This document shows positions 52,890 through 64,000 of a stretch of DNA of 64,000 bases, piece by piece. The stretch covers positions 2,232,001-2,296,000 of the forward strand of contig OY969782.1 of the NCBI GenBank assembly GCA_963703045.1. The letters run 5' to 3'. Position 1 is the first letter of the stretch. Every line of letters starts with the position of its first letter. Made by a program: the position numbers and the translations under genes. The DNA is from Miltoncostaea sp963703045 (GTDB taxonomy: Bacteria; Actinomycetota; Thermoleophilia; Miltoncostaeales; Miltoncostaeaceae). Under the pieces are notes generated by a model. It had not been told where the DNA came from, searched no databases, and was given only the letters and a program-made list of their open reading frames with translations.

Positions 52890-54683
52890 TCAGGACTCAC
52901 GATGATGATTGCGGCGTGTCCGCTCGCGTGCGCGCCGCGGCCGGTGGGGCCGGGTGAGGTACGCGTCGGAGAGCGCGTCGAGCAGGTCGGACGGCCCGGC
53001 GAAGGGACGCAGCGCGGTCACCGCGCTGCCGACGTCCGCGGTGCGCTCGGCGCCGCTGCCGGCCGTGACGCTCAACCCGAGACGCCGCAGCAGGAGGTCG
53101 CCGGACGGGTCCGCCCCGGCGCCGGTGAGCACCTCGTGGCAGTCGATCGCGCCCCCGAGGCGGCGCAACGTGTCGGGCAGGGGCACCGGGGCCGAGTCGG
53201 GATGGGGCAGCAGCACGAGGCCGCCCTGCTCGTGGACGGCCCGCGCGGTCGCCTCGGCCGTGAGCCCCGCCGGCACGTCGCGCGTCAGGAACAGGCCGAC
53301 GAGCACGCCGTCGGAGGTCGCGATCTCCTGGCCCGGGATGACGGTGAGCCCCGGCGGCGCGATGGCGGACACGGCCCGGGCGACGGCGAGCCCCTCGGGC
53401 GCGGCCACGGCGATCACGTCGACCGACCGCTCGACGCACGCGCGGACGAGGCGCTCGGGCGTCAGGTCGCGGCCGGGCCGCACCCGCATGTCGGCCAGCC
53501 GGGTCCGCACGCCGGCGGGGGCGTCGCGACCGGCCCCCAGCGCGCCGCGGTAGGCGGCCTCGAGCTCGGCCGCGGCGTCGTCCCAGGTGCGCGCGCGGAC
53601 GGCCGCCGCCTCGGCCGCGAGCGCCGCGACGTGGGCGGGCTCCGCCGCGAGCTCGGCCACGGCGGCGGCCCAGGCCTCGCGGGTGAAGGGCGGCAGCACG
53701 ATCGCCGGATGCCCCCCGGCCAGGGCGTCGGTCGTCGCGGCGCACCGGGGGGCGATCACCACCCGGCCCATCGCGAGGGCCTCGCGCAGCACCGGCCCGG
53801 CCGCCTCGTCCGGTCCGCACACGACGGCGAGCGCGCCCCGGGCGAGGGCGTTCGCGCGTCCGGCGGGGCCCGGGTCGGGGATGACCTCGACGCGGTCCCG
53901 CAGGGCCTTCGGCACCGCGGCGCGGGTGCGCCAGGGTGCGTCGGCCGGGCCGATCAGCGTGACGGGGCCGACGGCGTCGAGGTCGAGGGCGCGCAGCACC
54001 GAGATGCCGAAGCGGGCGGCGACCCGGTCGCGGCCGCGCGCGATCAGCACGAGGCCGGGAGGTCCCTCGGCGGCGACGGCCGACGGGGCGAAGAGGGCCG
54101 GATCGACACCCGGCGCGATCACGGCGTAGTCGCCGGGGAGCATCTGCGACAGCGCCTCGCGACCGGTCCGGGTGGTCGCGACGCGCAGGTGCGCGCGGCC
54201 CAGCGCGCGGTCGACGAGGGGCCGCAGGAAGGCCACCCCGACGAGCGGCTCCGAGCGGTGGAAGGTGGCCGCGGTCACGCCGGGGGCGTGGCGGAGGGCG
54301 GCGAGCGCCGGGCTGGGGGCGAGGGGCTCGTGCAGGTGCACGACGTCGAAGGGCGAGCGCGAGAGCGCGGTCTCGAGCGCGCCCGCGAGGTCGAAGGGCT
54401 CGCCCAGCCGCCGGCCCGGGCCCGTCGGCAGGGCGCGTCCGACCGCCACGTCGCGCACGCGGCCGGCATCGGCGATCAGGGCCGAGTCGTCGCCGGCGCC
54501 CACGGCCGTGATCAGCGCACGGCCGGCGAGGATGCGCTCGCGCCGCGTCGCCGGGGCGAGCACCGTGACCCGGTGCCCGCGGGCCGCGAGGGCCGCCGCC
54601 TCGGCGGCGACGTGGTGCGCGACGTCGTCGCGGGCCGGCACGGCGTGCGGGTGGACCAGCGCGATGCGCAGGGCGTCGTCCAT
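52890..54683 (-). CDS. glycosyltransferase (GT4-like) fused to a degenerate PHP domain
   Basis: The protein is 597 aa. The N-terminal ~370 residues form a GT-B glycosyltransferase: RIALVHPHAVPARDDVAHHV (acceptor side), FDVVHLHEPLAPSPALA, YAVIAPGVDPALF, and the donor-side CGPDEAAGPVLREALAMG. The C-terminal ~200 (from ~395) follow a PHP layout (LVRACVERSVDVIAVAAPEG, LTVIPGQEIATSDG, HEQGGLVLLPHPDS), but the first metal-binding His pairs are lost. The gene lies 9 nt after a phosphatidyltransferase, which suggests PI-mannoside-type lipid assembly. This is inferred from context. Confidence 0.75.
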   Translation of the reverse strand: MDDALRIALVHPHAVPARDDVAHHVAAEAAALAARGHRVTVLAPATRRERILAGRALITAVGAGDDSALIADAGRVRDVAVGRALPTGPGRRLGEPFDLAGALETALSRSPFDVVHLHEPLAPSPALAALRHAPGVTAATFHRSEPLVGVAFLRPLVDRALGRAHLRVATTRTGREALSQMLPGDYAVIAPGVDPALFAPSAVAAEGPPGLVLIARGRDRVAARFGISVLRALDLDAVGPVTLIGPADAPWRTRAAVPKALRDRVEVIPDPGPAGRANALARGALAVVCGPDEAAGPVLREALAMGRVVIAPRCAATTDALAGGHPAIVLPPFTREAWAAAVAELAAEPAHVAALAAEAAAVRARTWDDAAAELEAAYRGALGAGRDAPAGVRTRLADMRVRPGRDLTPERLVRACVERSVDVIAVAAPEGLAVARAVSAIAPPGLTVIPGQEIATSDGVLVGLFLTRDVPAGLTAEATARAVHEQGGLVLLPHPDSAPVPLPDTLRRLGGAIDCHEVLTGAGADPSGDLLLRRLGLSVTAGSGAERTADVGSAVTALRPFAGPSDLLDALSDAYLTRPHRPRRARERTRRNHHRES

Positions 54684-54692
54684 CCCGATCGT

Positions 54693-55310
54693 CTAGCCGC
54701 CGCCGCGGCCGTCGGAGGCGCGCCAGACGAGCGCGACGCGGTGCGCGGCGGTCATGAGGCTGAGGCCGGCGAGGACCACCATGAGCACGGCCGTCACGTC
54801 GCCGAGCCCCCCGAGGAAGAGCGCGGCGCCCACGATGACCAGGCGCTCGGGGCGTCCCATCAGGCCGCCGCTCGAGCCGGCGATGCCGAGACCCTCGGCG
54901 CGGGCCCGGGCGTACGACACGAGGAACGAGGCGGTCAGCGCGACGAAGCAGGCGGCGAGCGCCCAGTCGAGGTCGTCCTGCGCCAGCGTGATGCCGATCG
55001 CGCCGAGGATCACGCCCTCGGCGAGCCGGTCGAGCGTCGAGTCGAGGAACGCCCCGAAGGCGGTCACGCGCCCCTGGTGGCGCGCGACCAGGCCGTCGAG
55101 CGAGTCGACCAGCCCCGAGGCGATGAAGAGCAGCGACGCGAGCACCCAGAGGCGCTCCATGGCCAGCCAGGCGGACCCGCAGATGCCGAGGAATCCCGCG
55201 ATGGTGACGACGTTCGGCGTGATCCCGCTGCGATCCACGAGGCGCCAGACCGCGTCGGCGAGGCTCCGGCTCTCGGACGAGTCGGGGTCGAGCTCGATCT
55301 GCGTGCTGAT
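54693..55310 (-). CDS. CDP-alcohol phosphatidyltransferase, unusual start codon
   Basis: The protein is about 205 aa with six membrane helices. The CDP-alcohol motif runs DSLDGLVARHQGRVTAFGAF then LDSTLD, giving the D-G-x2-A-R-x8-G-x3-D-x3-D metal site. It probably makes phosphatidylinositol phosphate or phosphatidylglycerol phosphate. No ATG, GTG or TTG is usable at the front. ATC at 55310 lies 8 nt after AGGAG and is the best start, otherwise a CTG upstream. The only in-frame ATG (55391) overlaps the divergent gene. It precedes the glycosyltransferase. Confidence 0.82.
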   Translation of the reverse strand: MSTQIELDPDSSESRSLADAVWRLVDRSGITPNVVTIAGFLGICGSAWLAMERLWVLASLLFIASGLVDSLDGLVARHQGRVTAFGAFLDSTLDRLAEGVILGAIGITLAQDDLDWALAACFVALTASFLVSYARARAEGLGIAGSSGGLMGRPERLVIVGAALFLGGLGDVTAVLMVVLAGLSLMTAAHRVALVWRASDGRGGG

Positions 55311-55375
55311 GGCGGTGGCTCCTGGGGCGGCGTGAGCGGCCTCGTTCCGCAGGACGGGCCTCCTCCGGGCCCGTC

Positions 55376-55381
55376 TAGGAT
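55376..55381 (+). promoter_or_regulatory. -10 box just before the FAH-family gene
   Basis: TAGGAT ends 8 nt before the ATG at 55390, so the transcript would start at or next to the first codon. There is no ribosome site. A leaderless message is likely. Confidence 0.45.
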
Positions 55382-55389
55382 AGCGGGGC

Positions 55390-56190
55390 ATGCGCCTGTG
55401 CACCTTCCGCGACGTGAGCGGCACCCGCCTCGGAGAGGTGCGCGGGGACCGTGTCCACCCGCTCGCCGGGTCGTGCGTGCGCGACGCCATCGGCGGCGCC
55501 CTGCCCTCGCCCGCGGGTGACCCGCTGCCCCTCGACGCCGTCGAGCTGCTGCCCCCGCTGACTCCCGGCAAGGTGATCGGCGTCGGCTGGAACTACCCCG
55601 ATCACGCCGCGGAGATGGGCGGGCGCTCCACCGACGTCCCGGTCGTGTTCTCGAAGCTGGTGTCGTCGATCGTCGGCCCCGGCGCCCCCGTGACACGGCC
55701 CGCCTACACCGCCGAGCTCGACTACGAGGGCGAGCTCGCCGTCGTCGTGGGACGCCGGGCCCGCGACGTCGCGGCGGCGGACGCCCTCGACCACGTCTTC
55801 GGCTACGCGGTCATGAACGACATCACCGCGCGCGACATGCAGCGCGCCGAGCCCCAGTGGATCCGCGCCAAGGGCGGGGACGGCTTCGGGCCGTTCGGGC
55901 CCTGGATCACCACCGCCGACGCGGTCGCCGACCCGCAGGCGCTCGGCATCCGCACCTGGGTCAACGGCGACCTGCGCCAGGACGCCTCGACCGCGGGGAT
56001 GGCGATGACCGTCGCCGATCTCGTCACCTGGTGCGCCGCGAGCTTCACGCTCGAGCCGGGCGACGTCATCGCGACCGGGACGCCCCCGGGCGTCGGCCGG
56101 GCGCGGACGCCCCCGGTGTTCCTGCAGCCCGGCGACCGGGTGCGGGTCGAGATCGACGGCCTCGGCGCCATCGAGAACGGCATCCGGTGA
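55390..56190 (+). CDS. fumarylacetoacetate hydrolase family protein
   Basis: The 266-aa protein has the FAH fold: VIGVGWNYPDHAAEMG, metal ligands in AELDYEGELAVVVG (Glu and Glu) and the Asp of GYAVMNDITARDMQ, then KGGDGFGPFGPWITT and GDVIATGTPPGVG. Members cleave C-C bonds of acylpyruvates or hydrate-type ring-cleavage products. The substrate is unknown. Its stop overlaps the next gene as GTGA. Confidence 0.9.
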   Translation: MRLCTFRDVSGTRLGEVRGDRVHPLAGSCVRDAIGGALPSPAGDPLPLDAVELLPPLTPGKVIGVGWNYPDHAAEMGGRSTDVPVVFSKLVSSIVGPGAPVTRPAYTAELDYEGELAVVVGRRARDVAAADALDHVFGYAVMNDITARDMQRAEPQWIRAKGGDGFGPFGPWITTADAVADPQALGIRTWVNGDLRQDASTAGMAMTVADLVTWCAASFTLEPGDVIATGTPPGVGRARTPPVFLQPGDRVRVEIDGLGAIENGIR

Positions 56191-56960
56191 CGCCGGAGGA
56201 GGCCCTCGGGCGCGTGCTGGCCGTGACCGGGCTCAGCCTGCCGCGCGGCGTGCTCGGCCCCGAGACCTGGGCGCTCGCGCGGGCGATCTCGCCGGGGGCC
56301 GACCCCGCCGCCGACCCGGTGCTGCTGGCGGGCGCCGCGTCCGCGTCGCACTGGCCCGAGCTGCGGGGGCCGATGGAGGCCGCCCTGCTGAGGGCGCGCG
56401 CGGCCGCCGACGACGACGACCGCGCGGCGTTCGACGTCGTCCTGGCCTGGGCGGCCGACGAGGACCCCGACACCCCGCTGGCCCGGGCCCTCGCGATCCG
56501 GGCCGCCACCGAGCTCGCGGCCGCCGACGCCCGGGCCCGGGGGGTGCTGCGGGCGGCGGAGGCGGCCGTCGCGTCGGGCGGAGCGCCCGCCGCCGTGGCC
56601 GCCGCGACGGCGGCGGGCACCATCGCGGCCGACCTGCTCGACCTCGATCCCGAGGACTTCGCCCCCGAGATCGCGGCCTACGTCGAAGCCGGCAGCCGTG
56701 CCGAGGACATCCCCGAGCTCGCCCGCGCGACCGGCGACCCCGAGATCCGCGCCTGGGCGCGCTCGGCCGTCGCCGCGACCGATGACCCTGCGGCGACCGA
56801 GGCCTCGTCCGGCGTGCGTCACCTCGCCACGGGCGATCCGCCCGAGGACCCCGCCGAGGACCTGGTGTGGGTGCCGACGATCCTCGCGCTGACCCAGCAG
56901 GCGGTGGAGCTCTCGCTCGCCGAGGAGGCCTCGGCCGCGGGCGGTGGCGACGGGGGCTGA
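56187..56960 (+). CDS. hypothetical protein, 257 aa
   Basis: I do not recognise it. A GTG overlapping the FAH stop starts it. It is Ala- and Asp/Glu-rich, predicted helical, with no Cys, signal or membrane segment. The repeated run of short helices (ARALAIRAATELAAADARAR, then the IRAWARSAVAATDD part) hints at a helical-repeat fold. It is translationally coupled to the FAH gene, so a related metabolic or regulatory role is possible. Confidence 0.55.
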   Translation: MTPEEALGRVLAVTGLSLPRGVLGPETWALARAISPGADPAADPVLLAGAASASHWPELRGPMEAALLRARAAADDDDRAAFDVVLAWAADEDPDTPLARALAIRAATELAAADARARGVLRAAEAAVASGGAPAAVAAATAAGTIAADLLDLDPEDFAPEIAAYVEAGSRAEDIPELARATGDPEIRAWARSAVAATDDPAATEASSGVRHLATGDPPEDPAEDLVWVPTILALTQQAVELSLAEEASAAGGGDGG

Positions 56961-57016
56961 CCCCGCGTCGTCCGGCCCCGCGTCACGATCGCGCCGCCGG
57001 CGGTTACCCTCGGCTC

Positions 57017-57712
57017 ATGGCGAGCCCCCGCCCCGGCACCCGGGCCCACGTGCGCGCGATCGTCGAGCGCCTCGCCGGCGAGTACGGGCCCCTCCCGTAC
57101 GCGCGTCGCCACGACCCGGTCAGCGAGCTGGTCACCACCCTGCTCAGCCACAGCACCACCGACGCCAACCAGGAGCGGGCCTTCCGCACCCTGCGCGCGC
57201 GCTTCCCCCGCTGGGACGACGTGCGCCGCGCACCCGTCGCGGAGGTCGAGGAGGCGGTGCGCGTGGCAGGCCTCGCGAACCAGAAGGCGCCGCGGGTGCA
57301 GGCGGCGCTCGACGCGGTGGCCGACGATCCGCGCGGCGACGACCTCGAATGGCTCGGCGGGGTGCCCCTGGGGGAGGCGATGGCGTTCCTCACCTCCCTC
57401 GACGGCGTCGGCCCGAAGACCGCCGCCTGCGTGATGTGCTTCGCGTTCGACGCCCACGTGGTGCCGGCCGACACGCACGTGCACCGCATCGCGCTGCGCA
57501 CCCACGTGGTGCCGCCGCGCGCGAGCGCGACGGCCGCCCAGGAGCGCCTGTCGCGCTGGACCCCCCCGGGGGCGGCGTTCGCGACCCACATGCGCCTGAT
57601 CGCCCATGGGCGCACGATCTGCACGGCGCGCGCGCCGCGCTGCGGCGCCTGCGCGCTGCTCGACCTCTGCCCGACCGGGCGTCGGGGCACCCGCGGGGAC
57701 GCGCTGCGCTGA
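57017..57712 (+). CDS. nth: endonuclease III-like DNA glycosylase
   Basis: The 231-aa HhH-GPD enzyme removes oxidised pyrimidines. Lys134 (LDGVGPKTAACV) and Asp152 (VVPADTHVHRI) are the catalytic pair. The cluster loop is Cys202-x6-Cys209-x2-Cys212-x5-Cys218, the exact Nth pattern. The TACCCT box ends 6 nt before the ATG, so the message may be leaderless. An N-terminal Glu/Gly-rich stretch replaces the longer leader of some relatives. Confidence 0.9.
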   Translation: MASPRPGTRAHVRAIVERLAGEYGPLPYARRHDPVSELVTTLLSHSTTDANQERAFRTLRARFPRWDDVRRAPVAEVEEAVRVAGLANQKAPRVQAALDAVADDPRGDDLEWLGGVPLGEAMAFLTSLDGVGPKTAACVMCFAFDAHVVPADTHVHRIALRTHVVPPRASATAAQERLSRWTPPGAAFATHMRLIAHGRTICTARAPRCGACALLDLCPTGRRGTRGDALR

Positions 57713-57727
57713 TCTGAGTCGCATCCA

Positions 57728-57767
57728 CTCATGTATGACTTGACATGAGCCGACTTAGATCTAAGAT
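57728..57767 (+). promoter_or_regulatory. dnaK operon promoter with two palindromes
   Basis: TTGACA (57740-57745) and TAAGAT (57762-57767) are 16 bp apart. CTCATGT (57728-57734) and ACATGAG (57743-57749) form a perfect inverted repeat with an 8-nt spacer, overlapping the -35. This has the layout of the HspR operator (HAIR: CTTGAGT-N7-ACTCAAG), though the bases differ. CTTAGATCTAAG (57754-57765) is a second perfect palindrome over the -10. Confidence 0.7.
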
Positions 57768-57831
57768 CGCTGCAGCGTTCCGTCCCGACACGGCGGCCGG
57801 GGGTCCCCCGCCGCGAGGAGGCACCAGACAC

Positions 57832-59733
<1,902 letters not shown>

Positions 59734-59769
59734 CGACCACCCGACGACGACACCACGAGAGGAGGCACC

Positions 59770-60211
59770 ATGCCGGCAGTCGTGCGATTCGACCCCTTCC
59801 GCGACATCACCACCCTGCGCGACGAGATGAACCGCCTGTTCAGCAGGACCGTGGGCGACGGCGCGGGCGCACGGGTCCGACTGGACCCCCGCCGTCGACA
59901 TCTTCGACGTGGCGGACGCCATCGTCCTCAAGGCGGAGCTGCCCGGGCTGCAGACCGAGGACATCGACATCGAGATCGACGACAACGTCCTCACGCTCAC
60001 GGGCGAGCGCCGCTTCCAGGAGACGGTCGACGAGGGGCGGTTCTACCGTCTCGAGCGGTCGTACGGACACTTCCAGCGCAGCGTGACGCTGCCGCAGGGG
60101 GTGAAGACGGACGAGATCTCGGCCGACTTCGACAACGGCGTGCTCACCGTGCGCGTGCCGAAGGCCGACGAGGTCACGCCGCGCAAGATCACCATCGCGG
60201 CGTCGGCGTGA
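59770..60211 (+). CDS. small heat-shock protein, Hsp20/alpha-crystallin, one frameshift
   Basis: FDPFRDITTLRDEMNRLFSR is the N-terminal Hsp20 start after AGAGGAGG. The alpha-crystallin domain has DAIVLKAELPGLQTEDIDIE, VLTLTGERRFQE and GVLTVRVPKADE. One extra base near 59873 separates the two parts. Correction gives 146 aa. The gene sits between dnaK and grpE, an uncommon place. Its stop overlaps the grpE GTG. Confidence 0.88.
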
Positions 60212-60814
60212 CGGAGCGCCCGGCACCGCACGAGGTCCCGGCGGCCGACGACCGCGACGGTCGAGGCCGCCGGGGCCCCGGCCCCCGACCCGGAGGCCGT
60301 CTTCGACGGCGCCGCGGCCGGGGCCGAGGCCGAGACCGCGGAGCAGCCGGATGCCCACGCGCTCGAGCTCGAGCGCGTGGGCGCCGAGCGCGACCAGTAC
60401 CTGGACGCCCTCCAGCGGCTGAAGGCCGAGTTCGACAACTTCCGCAAGCGCAACGACCGCGAGCGGCAGACGATCGCGCTGGGCGCGACGCGGGACGTGG
60501 TCCGCGGGCTGCTGCCGGTGATGGACAACCTGGAGCGCGCCGTCGCGGCGCTCGGCGACCAGGGCGAGGGCATCGTCGCCGGGCTCGAGATGGTGCGCGG
60601 CCAGCTGGCCGGGCTGCTGACGGGCCACGGGGTCGAGGAGATCCCCGCGCACGGCGAGGCGTTCGATCCGACGGTGCACGAGGCGATCGCCTCGGTGCCG
60701 TCCCCCGGTCACCCCGAGGGCACGGTCGTCGAGGTGGTCGAGAAGGGCTACCGCCAGTCGGAGCACGTGCTGCGACCGACCCGCGTCGTCATCGCGTCGC
60801 GTCCGGCCGAGTAG
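60208..60814 (+). CDS. grpE: nucleotide exchange factor GrpE, one frameshift
   Basis: GrpE resets DnaK by releasing ADP. The long coiled coil (RDQYLDALQRLKAEFDNFRK) and the beta-wing (GEAFDPTVHEAIASVPSPGH, then VLRPTRVVIAS) are typical. The GTG at 60208 overlaps the hsp20 stop. The N-terminal ~50 residues are disordered, and the frame shifts there near 60252. The corrected length is 201 aa. Confidence 0.9.
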
Positions 60815-60821
60815 GGGACGG

Positions 60822-61910
60822 GTGCAGGACCTCTACGAGACATTGGGCGTCGCGCGCACGGCGAGCGCCGACGACATCAAGAAGGCGTACCGCACGCTGG
60901 CGCGCGTCCACCACCCCGACGCGAACCCCGACGACCCGTCGGCGGAGGAGCGCTTCAAGGAGATCTCCCACGCCCACGACGTGCTCTCGGACCCGGCCAA
61001 GCGCCGCGAGTACGACGACCGCCTGCGCTTCGGCGGGCCGCATGCCGAACGGCGCCGGGCCGGCGGCGCCGGGCGGACATGGGCTTCGGCGACTTCGCCG
61101 ACATGTTCTCGACGATCTTCCGGGGGGCCAAGGGGCAGCGCACCAGCGCGCGCGAGCCGGCCGCCCGCCGCGGCGCCGACGTCGAGGTCGAGGTCAACCT
61201 GTCGTTCGACCAGGCGATGGCCGGGGCGCAGGTGCCGGTCTCGGTCGAGACGCCGGTGGCCTGCGCGCGACTGCGGCGGCAGCGGGGCGACGCCGGGCAC
61301 GAGCCCGCGCCTCTGCCCCGAGTGCAAGGGGCGCGGCGTGCGCGGGCGCGACGGCGGGGCGTTCGCGTTCAGCGAGCCCTGCCCGCGGTGCGGCGGCAAC
61401 GGCACGGTCATCGATGACCCGTGCGGCACCTGCGGGGGCTCGGGCAGCACGTCGTCCCGCTCCCAGATCAAGGTCAGGATCCCCGCCGGGGTCAAGGACG
61501 GCACCCGCGTGCGCCTGAAGGGCAAGGGGCAGGCCGGGCAGCGGGGTGGGCCCGCCGGCGACCTCCAGGTGCTCACCCGCGTGGCGCCCAGCCGGCTCTA
61601 CACCCGCGCGGGCGACGACCTCATCATCAACGTGCCGGTCACGTTCGCCGAGGCGGCGCTCGGCGCCCAGGTCGAGGTGCCGACCCTCGAGGGCCGGGTG
61701 AAGCTGAGGGTGCCGGCGGGGAGCCCCGACGGCCGCCAGCTGCGGCTCGCGGGCAAGGGCGCCCCACGCCTGAAGGGAGAGGGCCGCGGCGACCTGATCG
61801 CCACGCTGCGGCTGGACGTGCCGCGGGAGCTGTCGGCGAAGCAGCGCGAGGCGCTCGAGAAGTACGCGGAGATCGACCCGCGCGACCCGCGCGAGACGCT
61901 GTTCTCGTGA
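60822..61910 (+). CDS. dnaJ: chaperone DnaJ (Hsp40), three frameshifts
   Basis: The J-domain has His31-Pro-Asp33 in LARVHHPDANPDD. A short Gly/Pro stretch follows, then four zinc-finger repeats (VACADCGGSG when corrected, LCPECKGRG, PCPRCGGNG, PCGTCGGSG) and the two C-terminal beta domains. Breaks at about 61038, 61077 and 61268 each add one base. Corrected length is 361 aa. The C-terminal LSAKQREALEKYAEI is standard. The stop overlaps hspR as GTGA. Confidence 0.92.
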   Translation: MQDLYETLGVARTASADDIKKAYRTLARVHHPDANPDDPSAEERFKEISHAHDVLSDPAKRREYDDRLRFGGPHAERRRAGGAGRTWASATSPTCSRRSSGGPRGSAPARASRPPAAAPTSRSRSTCRSTRRWPGRRCRSRSRRRWPARDCGGSGATPGTSPRLCPECKGRGVRGRDGGAFAFSEPCPRCGGNGTVIDDPCGTCGGSGSTSSRSQIKVRIPAGVKDGTRVRLKGKGQAGQRGGPAGDLQVLTRVAPSRLYTRAGDDLIINVPVTFAEAALGAQVEVPTLEGRVKLRVPAGSPDGRQLRLAGKGAPRLKGEGRGDLIATLRLDVPRELSAKQREALEKYAEIDPRDPRETLFS

Positions 61911-62340
61911 GCCCCGGAAACCCGGCCGAGCGCGTGTTCCTGATCGGCATCGCCGCCGAGCTGGCGGGCATGCACCCGCAGACGCTGCGCGTCTACGAGC
62001 GCCGGGGGCTGATCACTCCGCGGCGGACGGCCCGCAACACCCGCGTCTACTCCGAGCGCGACGTGGCGCTGCTGCGGCGCATCCAGGAGCTGTCGGAGGA
62101 GGGTCTCAACCTGGCCGGGGTCGAGCGCGTCCTCGCGCTCGAGGCCCGTCTGGCCCGCGCCGAGCGACGCTGCCGGGACCTGAGGGCCGAGGTGACCCGC
62201 ATGACCGAGGACCATCGCCGCGAGATCGCCCAGGCGCGCGCCGCGCGCGGGCAGATCGTGCTCGCGGTGAGGGGTGAGACGGCGCTCGTGCGGCGGCACG
62301 CGCCGGTCGTGAGGACGCGGACGACGAGGGGGATGCACTG

Positions 62341-62341
<1 letters not shown>
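61907..62341 (+). CDS. hspR: heat-shock repressor HspR, MerR family
   Basis: The 144-aa protein has a MerR-type helix-turn-helix: IGIAAELAGMHPQTLRVYER and GLITPRRTARNTRVYSERDV. HspR represses its own dnaK operon through the HAIR operator and is held active by DnaK. The GTG overlaps the dnaJ stop, placing it in the operon it should control. The inverted repeat at 57728-57749 is a candidate site. The basic tail ends TRTTRGMH. Confidence 0.92.

Positions 62342-64000
<1,659 letters not shown>

Noticed and set aside
51999..55520. 1173-aa open frame on the plus strand
   Set aside because: It runs over UDG, glycosyltransferase and phosphatidyltransferase genes with real motifs. Its own composition is Arg/Gly/Pro noise.

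Overview
The window is very GC-rich, almost fully coding, and looks like a high-GC actinobacterium. The clues are an HspR-type dnaK operon with hspR and clpB, a deazaflavin (F420)-type nitroreductase-like gene, a zinc-ribbon S14, many GTG/TTG starts and TANNNT -10 boxes. A deep branch such as Thermoleophilia is my guess from protein style; nothing here proves it. I see no phage, insertion sequence or CRISPR array.

Layout. 1-1.7 kb: the end of a subtilase and two small unknown genes. 1.8-10.4 kb: rpoB-rpoC, without rplKAJL in front. 10.4-13.5 kb: a cation/proton antiporter, a LAS-type murein peptidase and an anchored unknown. 13.5-16.6 kb: rpsL-rpsG-fusA. 16.7-21 kb: a convergent block (C5-epimerase-like, F420-type reductase-like, FAD/Fe-S oxidoreductase) that separates fusA from tuf. 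21-34.7 kb: tuf and then the unbroken S10-spc gene order through secY, adk and map. 34.7-37 kb: a secreted beta-helix protein and a degraded stretch where infA would normally lie. 37-40.8 kb: rpmJ-rpsM-rpsK-rpsD-rpoA-rplQ-truA. 40.8-57.7 kb: housekeeping genes, including surE, a HAD phosphatase, ligA, dacB, a PAP2-like protein, tRNA-Pro, an Nfu-type scaffold, a C-N hydrolase, nagA, an rRNA uracil methyltransferase, a divergent UDG-fold protein, a glycosyltransferase with a phosphatidyltransferase, a FAH-family enzyme and nth. 57.7-64 kb: the heat-shock operon dnaK-hsp20-grpE-dnaJ-hspR-clpB, running off the end.

How the genes work together. Most of the window makes the transcription and translation machinery, controlled by a few promoters, leader hairpins and terminators. 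The heat-shock operon is closed by its own predicted repressor, and an inverted repeat overlaps its promoter. Around these lie envelope genes (murein peptidases, GlcNAc-6-P deacetylase, phosphatidylinositol/mannoside-like enzymes) and DNA repair genes (ligA, nth, UDG-like).

Main caution. Eight genes are broken by frameshifts: fusA, ligA, dnaK, hsp20, grpE, dnaJ, the FAD oxidoreductase and the F420-type gene. All 24 junctions I worked out by hand fit extra inserted bases (usually one). They cluster at 18-21 kb and 58-61 kb, while about 8 kb of rpoBC and the whole S10-spc-alpha set are clean. Insertion-type sequence error is the likeliest cause. I annotate these genes as intact genes with errors, not as pseudogenes.
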